DNA of 64,000 nt from Desulfobacterales bacterium. GTDB taxonomy: Bacteria; Desulfobacterota; Desulfobacteria; Desulfobacterales; JAFDDL01. The stretch spans positions 62,001 through 126,000 of the forward strand of contig JAVEYW010000002.1 in assembly GCA_034003325.1 (NCBI GenBank), given 5' to 3'. The position numbers and the translations under genes were made by a program. This document shows positions 61,075-64,000 of the stretch, piece by piece; position 1 is the stretch's first letter; every line of letters starts with the position of its first letter. Under the pieces are notes generated by a model. It did no database searches and was not told the origin of the DNA. It saw nothing but the letters and a program-made list of their open reading frames with translations.

Positions 61075-63267
61075 CTATTCGGCATATTCGTTCTTTACCG
61101 GAAGAATCATTATAAACCCGGCCCCCCCTCCGTCATGATCCGTATAAAAAAGCTCACCGCTGTGTTTACGTACAATTTCATAACACAGATAAAGCCCTAA
61201 CCCCGTGCCCTTGCCTGGCGCCTTGGTCGTAAAAAAAGGGTTAAAAATATCTTTCCGAATAGACGGGGGAATACCGGGCCCGGAATCAAGACATTTAAAC
61301 AGTACGTTTCGGTTTTCCCGGTCGTAGGCCGTCACCAGCTCAACGACCGTATCCCTGCCCGCCATGGCCTGGAATGCATTTTGAACGATATTTAACACCA
61401 CTTGGCCAAGACCGGCAAAGTTGCCTTGAATTTCCGGCAAATCCTCGGCGTACCGTTCCAGTAAAGTAAAGGTTCTATACTTGTATTGATTATAAAGCAC
61501 GCGCAAGGCATCCCGAATCACCTCATTGAGTTCAACCGCTTCCGAATAGGTATCCGTTTGGCGTGATAAGCTCAAAAGACTCGTCACGATATTCCTGGCT
61601 CGTCGAAGTTCCTTGTCTGCAAACTTTAGATCCTCAATCGTTTCCTTTCGCGCACCACTCATTACGTCGTCGTTCAAATCCTCAATGGAGCTCTGAACCA
61701 AGCTGACGGTGCTGGTGAGGGGATTATTGAGCTCATGCGCAACGCCGGCCACCAGCTGGCCAATAGCGGCCAGGCTCTCGGATCGAATCAATTTTTCTTG
61801 CGTCCGCTCTTTTTCTTCCAGCGCCTGCTGCAAGGCCTGTGTCCTGGCAACCACCTTTTCTTCAAGTTTCCGGTTTAATTCGTCAACCCGTTGATAGGAC
61901 CTGGCATTTTCAATTGCCAGGGCGCTTTGGCCGGAAAGGGTCTCCAACAGATCGATATCCTCCCGACTAAAAGGCTCCCCGGAGTATTTGGGGCCTAACA
62001 AAAAATAGCCGTTTAATTGATTCTTAAAAATAAGCGGCACTGCCAGTTCCACCTGATTTTCCGTCATGTCCCTGAAAACGGCAGCCATACCCTTTTCGCT
62101 CAGTCTCCGGTACAACTTTTGTTTTTCAACCGGATTTTGTTCTTTGAATAAACACCGGAGCAGGGGATGGCTTTGATCCAATAATTGGATGCACGACTGG
62201 GGATCCTCCGGATAGCTGAAACAAATCGGGGCCCTACCATCCGCAGGAGTGACCACCAGCCGGCAGGCACGAACCCGCATCGTATCGACCACAGTTTGAA
62301 TCAGCGTGTTCCCGATGGCATCCATATTCAGAACGGACACGATCGTTTTACTGATACGCTTGAGCGCTTGCTGATAATCGTACTTTTTCCTGAAAAAAAA
62401 CCGGTCGATCAGATGCTGTATCTGTAATTTTAATGGCCCGAAAACTATCGCCACCAAGAGAAAGAAAAAAAAGGGGAACGCAACGGAGTTGAACACATCT
62501 GCTCGGCTGAACAGCTTGGTCATCAGTGTCACAATAAGCGCATATAAGCAGGTCAGGCTCGCCGTTAAAACGGAGTAAACCAACCCCCTGTTGATAAAAG
62601 TGTCCGTATGCAACAGGTTATGCTTAGAAAGGCCGTAGGCAAACAATGCCATGGGGATAAACGCAAAATTGCCCGGCGGATAAACGCAAACACCGTGAAT
62701 GGGAAAAAAATTCAGCCCGTTTAAAACGCCAAGCCCGCCAAACCCGGCAAACACAAACCAAAGCTGCTTTTTCCGAAACGCCTCCGGCTCTTTTCGAACT
62801 ACCCGGTAAACCAGCATGGACACATACGCGGTCGCCGCAACCCCGATAATGCCGAACAAAGGGTAAAGCGGCCCCGCTTTTGCAAAAAAGCCGAACGCAT
62901 ACCGTGCCATATCAGAAATATACCAAGGCGTTAACGCCAGGCACATAAACAGAAACGCTATCCCGTGCGCAGCGGGAATTAAGAACCGCGGGGGTTTTTC
63001 CCCAAGGTAGGAATGAAAAAAATCAAGATAAAGCGGCACCAAAAAAGCGACAAAGAGATGATCCATCCGGCTGATCCACAGCGCCGCGATCCGGTTGCCG
63101 GTATTAAACGCATACAGGATATCCAGATACAGCAAGCTGGACAGAAGGCAGATCCATATGAATAATTTATTGGTTCTGTTCCTCGGAGCCTTAAAGTTTA
63201 TCAAAAGGCCCAGCCCGAAAAATCCCGACAACGACAAAAGCGGCGGCAAACTAAAATAAAGATCCAT
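61075..63267 (-). CDS. 7TM-type sensor histidine kinase with GAF domain
   Basis: A 730-aa kinase. Residues 1-300 contain about eight hydrophobic helices ([55 protein letters not shown]), a 7TM-type histidine-kinase sensor region. A GAF domain lies at about 320-460 ([36 protein letters not shown]), then a coiled coil, HisKA ([20 protein letters not shown]) and a HATPase ([34 protein letters not shown]). No receiver gene is adjacent, so it is an orphan. An AAAGGA site precedes the ATG at 63267. It follows recN by 36 nt and may be transcribed with it. Confidence 0.87.
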   Translation of the reverse strand: MDLYFSLPPLLSLSGFFGLGLLINFKAPRNRTNKLFIWICLLSSLLYLDILYAFNTGNRIAALWISRMDHLFVAFLVPLYLDFFHSYLGEKPPRFLIPAAHGIAFLFMCLALTPWYISDMARYAFGFFAKAGPLYPLFGIIGVAATAYVSMLVYRVVRKEPEAFRKKQLWFVFAGFGGLGVLNGLNFFPIHGVCVYPPGNFAFIPMALFAYGLSKHNLLHTDTFINRGLVYSVLTASLTCLYALIVTLMTKLFSRADVFNSVAFPFFFFLLVAIVFGPLKLQIQHLIDRFFFRKKYDYQQALKRISKTIVSVLNMDAIGNTLIQTVVDTMRVRACRLVVTPADGRAPICFSYPEDPQSCIQLLDQSHPLLRCLFKEQNPVEKQKLYRRLSEKGMAAVFRDMTENQVELAVPLIFKNQLNGYFLLGPKYSGEPFSREDIDLLETLSGQSALAIENARSYQRVDELNRKLEEKVVARTQALQQALEEKERTQEKLIRSESLAAIGQLVAGVAHELNNPLTSTVSLVQSSIEDLNDDVMSGARKETIEDLKFADKELRRARNIVTSLLSLSRQTDTYSEAVELNEVIRDALRVLYNQYKYRTFTLLERYAEDLPEIQGNFAGLGQVVLNIVQNAFQAMAGRDTVVELVTAYDRENRNVLFKCLDSGPGIPPSIRKDIFNPFFTTKAPGKGTGLGLYLCYEIVRKHSGELFYTDHDGGGAGFIMILPVKNEYAE

Positions 63268-63303
63268 GGGCCCGGTCCTTTACTTGAGTGCAACTGGGGC
63301 TTT

Positions 63304-64000
63304 TTAAGTAGATCCTTTCGTGAGCATTTCCCGGGCGTGGGAGAGGGTCGCCGCAGTGATGGTAACCCCTCCGAGCATTCTGGCGATTTCTTGCATTCTC
63401 GCCGGCTCATCCAGGGGCAAAATCGTGGTGTGTGTACGGCCTTTGGACACCTGCTTGGCAATGTAATAATGATGGTTTCCGAACCTGGCAATCTGCGGCA
63501 AATGCGTAATGCAGAGAACCTGATGATACTTGGCCAGTTTCACCATTTTTTCCCCCACCATCTCCGCCACATCCCCGCCGATGCCGGCATCGACCTCATC
63601 AAAAACAACGAGTCCGACCGATTCGCTTTGCGCCGATATCGCCATCAACGCCAGCATTACACGAGAGAGTTCCCCACCCGATGCAATTTTGGACAACGGT
63701 TTTAAGGCCTCGCCCACATTCGGTGCGATCATGAAGGTCGCCCGATCCATGCCGCTTTCATCCATTAAGGCCTCGCCGAGCTTCAGGTACGCGTCCACAT
63801 TCTTTCCGGCCGGCACCTGCGTTAGGGAAACCTCAAATGTCGTATCCCTCATTTTCAAATCGGCCAGCTCTTTTTCCACCTGAACGGCAAACCCGACAGC
63901 CGCTTGCGTCCGTTTTTCAGAAAGCGACCTTGCTAAGGTGGCGGTCCGAGCGTACTTTTCATCCAGTTGGACGCGGATGGCGGCTATGTCCTCTGTAAGG
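63304..64000 (-). CDS. recN: DNA repair protein RecN (partial, C-terminal part)
   Basis: The frame is open to the right edge, so about 231 C-terminal residues are visible. The ABC-ATPase signature SGGELSRVMLALMAI and the Walker B/D-loop VVFDEVDAGIGGDVAEMVG are typical of RecN, an SMC-like protein that acts in double-strand break repair. HLPQIARFGNHHYYIAKQVS is the conserved RecN end. A coiled-coil segment precedes (RVQLDEKYARTATLARSLSE). The start lies outside. The histidine kinase gene follows by 36 nt on the same strand. Confidence 0.93.
   Translation of the reverse strand, partial: LTEDIAAIRVQLDEKYARTATLARSLSEKRTQAAVGFAVQVEKELADLKMRDTTFEVSLTQVPAGKNVDAYLKLGEALMDESGMDRATFMIAPNVGEALKPLSKIASGGELSRVMLALMAISAQSESVGLVVFDEVDAGIGGDVAEMVGEKMVKLAKYHQVLCITHLPQIARFGNHHYYIAKQVSKGRTHTTILPLDEPARMQEIARMLGGVTITAATLSHAREMLTKGST

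Overview
The window looks like a chromosomal segment of a Gram-negative, anaerobic Desulfobacterota (deltaproteobacterial) bacterium, probably of the Desulfobacterales type. The evidence is lpxC (lipid A), type IV pilus assembly genes, five sigma-54 activators, a DsrK/HdrD-like iron-sulfur oxidoreductase, a B12-dependent class II ribonucleotide reductase and old-yellow-enzyme/dienoyl-CoA reductase chemistry. The lineage call is inferred from gene content, not from a marker phylogeny. I saw no rRNA, tRNA, CRISPR array, insertion sequence or prophage.

Layout. 1-1.6 kb: a minus-strand group of type 2 IPP isomerase (cut by the edge), flavin prenyltransferase UbiX and an LpdD-like small protein, which together read as a prenylated-FMN supply unit. 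1.8-7 kb: a tyrosine/dual-specificity phosphatase, a Nudix hydrolase, an unrecognised 536-aa protein and a FadH-like NADH:flavin oxidoreductase. 7.5-11.3 kb: a sensor kinase, a sigma-54 response regulator and a thioredoxin with two zinc ribbons. 11.3-16.8 kb: a TraB-family membrane protein, a CbbQ-type AAA+ ATPase with a CbbO/NorD-type VWA protein, and a small unknown. 17-19.1 kb: KhpA, a frameshifted small membrane ORF and an M48 metalloprotease. 19.5-25.5 kb: a large MASE3-like/PAS kinase, a NifA-like activator and ComM. 25.8-29.2 kb: a PAS sigma-54 activator followed by an iron-sulfur oxidoreductase whose reading frame runs through an in-frame UGA, followed by a perfect SECIS-like hairpin; I read it as a selenoprotein.

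29.5-39.2 kb: lpxC, a DUF4390 protein, ntrY, ntrX, rsmD, coaD, a LysR regulator of the type annotated as selenium-metabolism associated, and nrdJ. 39.2-40.6 kb: pcm and 5-formyl-THF cyclo-ligase on the minus strand. 40.8-46.2 kb: serS, thrC, a LysM protein and a TPR lipoprotein, closed by a strong terminator. 46.3-54.1 kb: pilMNOPQ plus a lipoprotein with bacterial Ig-like repeats. 54.1-55.1 kb: a gene-free stretch. 55.1-58 kb: a PilSR/AtoSC-like pair. 58-64 kb: a TPR membrane protein, an SH3 protein, a metallophosphoesterase, a Fur-FeoA fusion, an FmdB-type zinc ribbon, a 7TM histidine kinase and the C-terminal part of RecN.

The strongest finding is the candidate selenocysteine-containing DsrK/HdrD-like protein at 27458-28774. 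It has a sigma-54-like promoter in front of it and a cysteine-rich PAS sigma-54 activator just upstream. A conventional gene caller would split it in two at the UGA.
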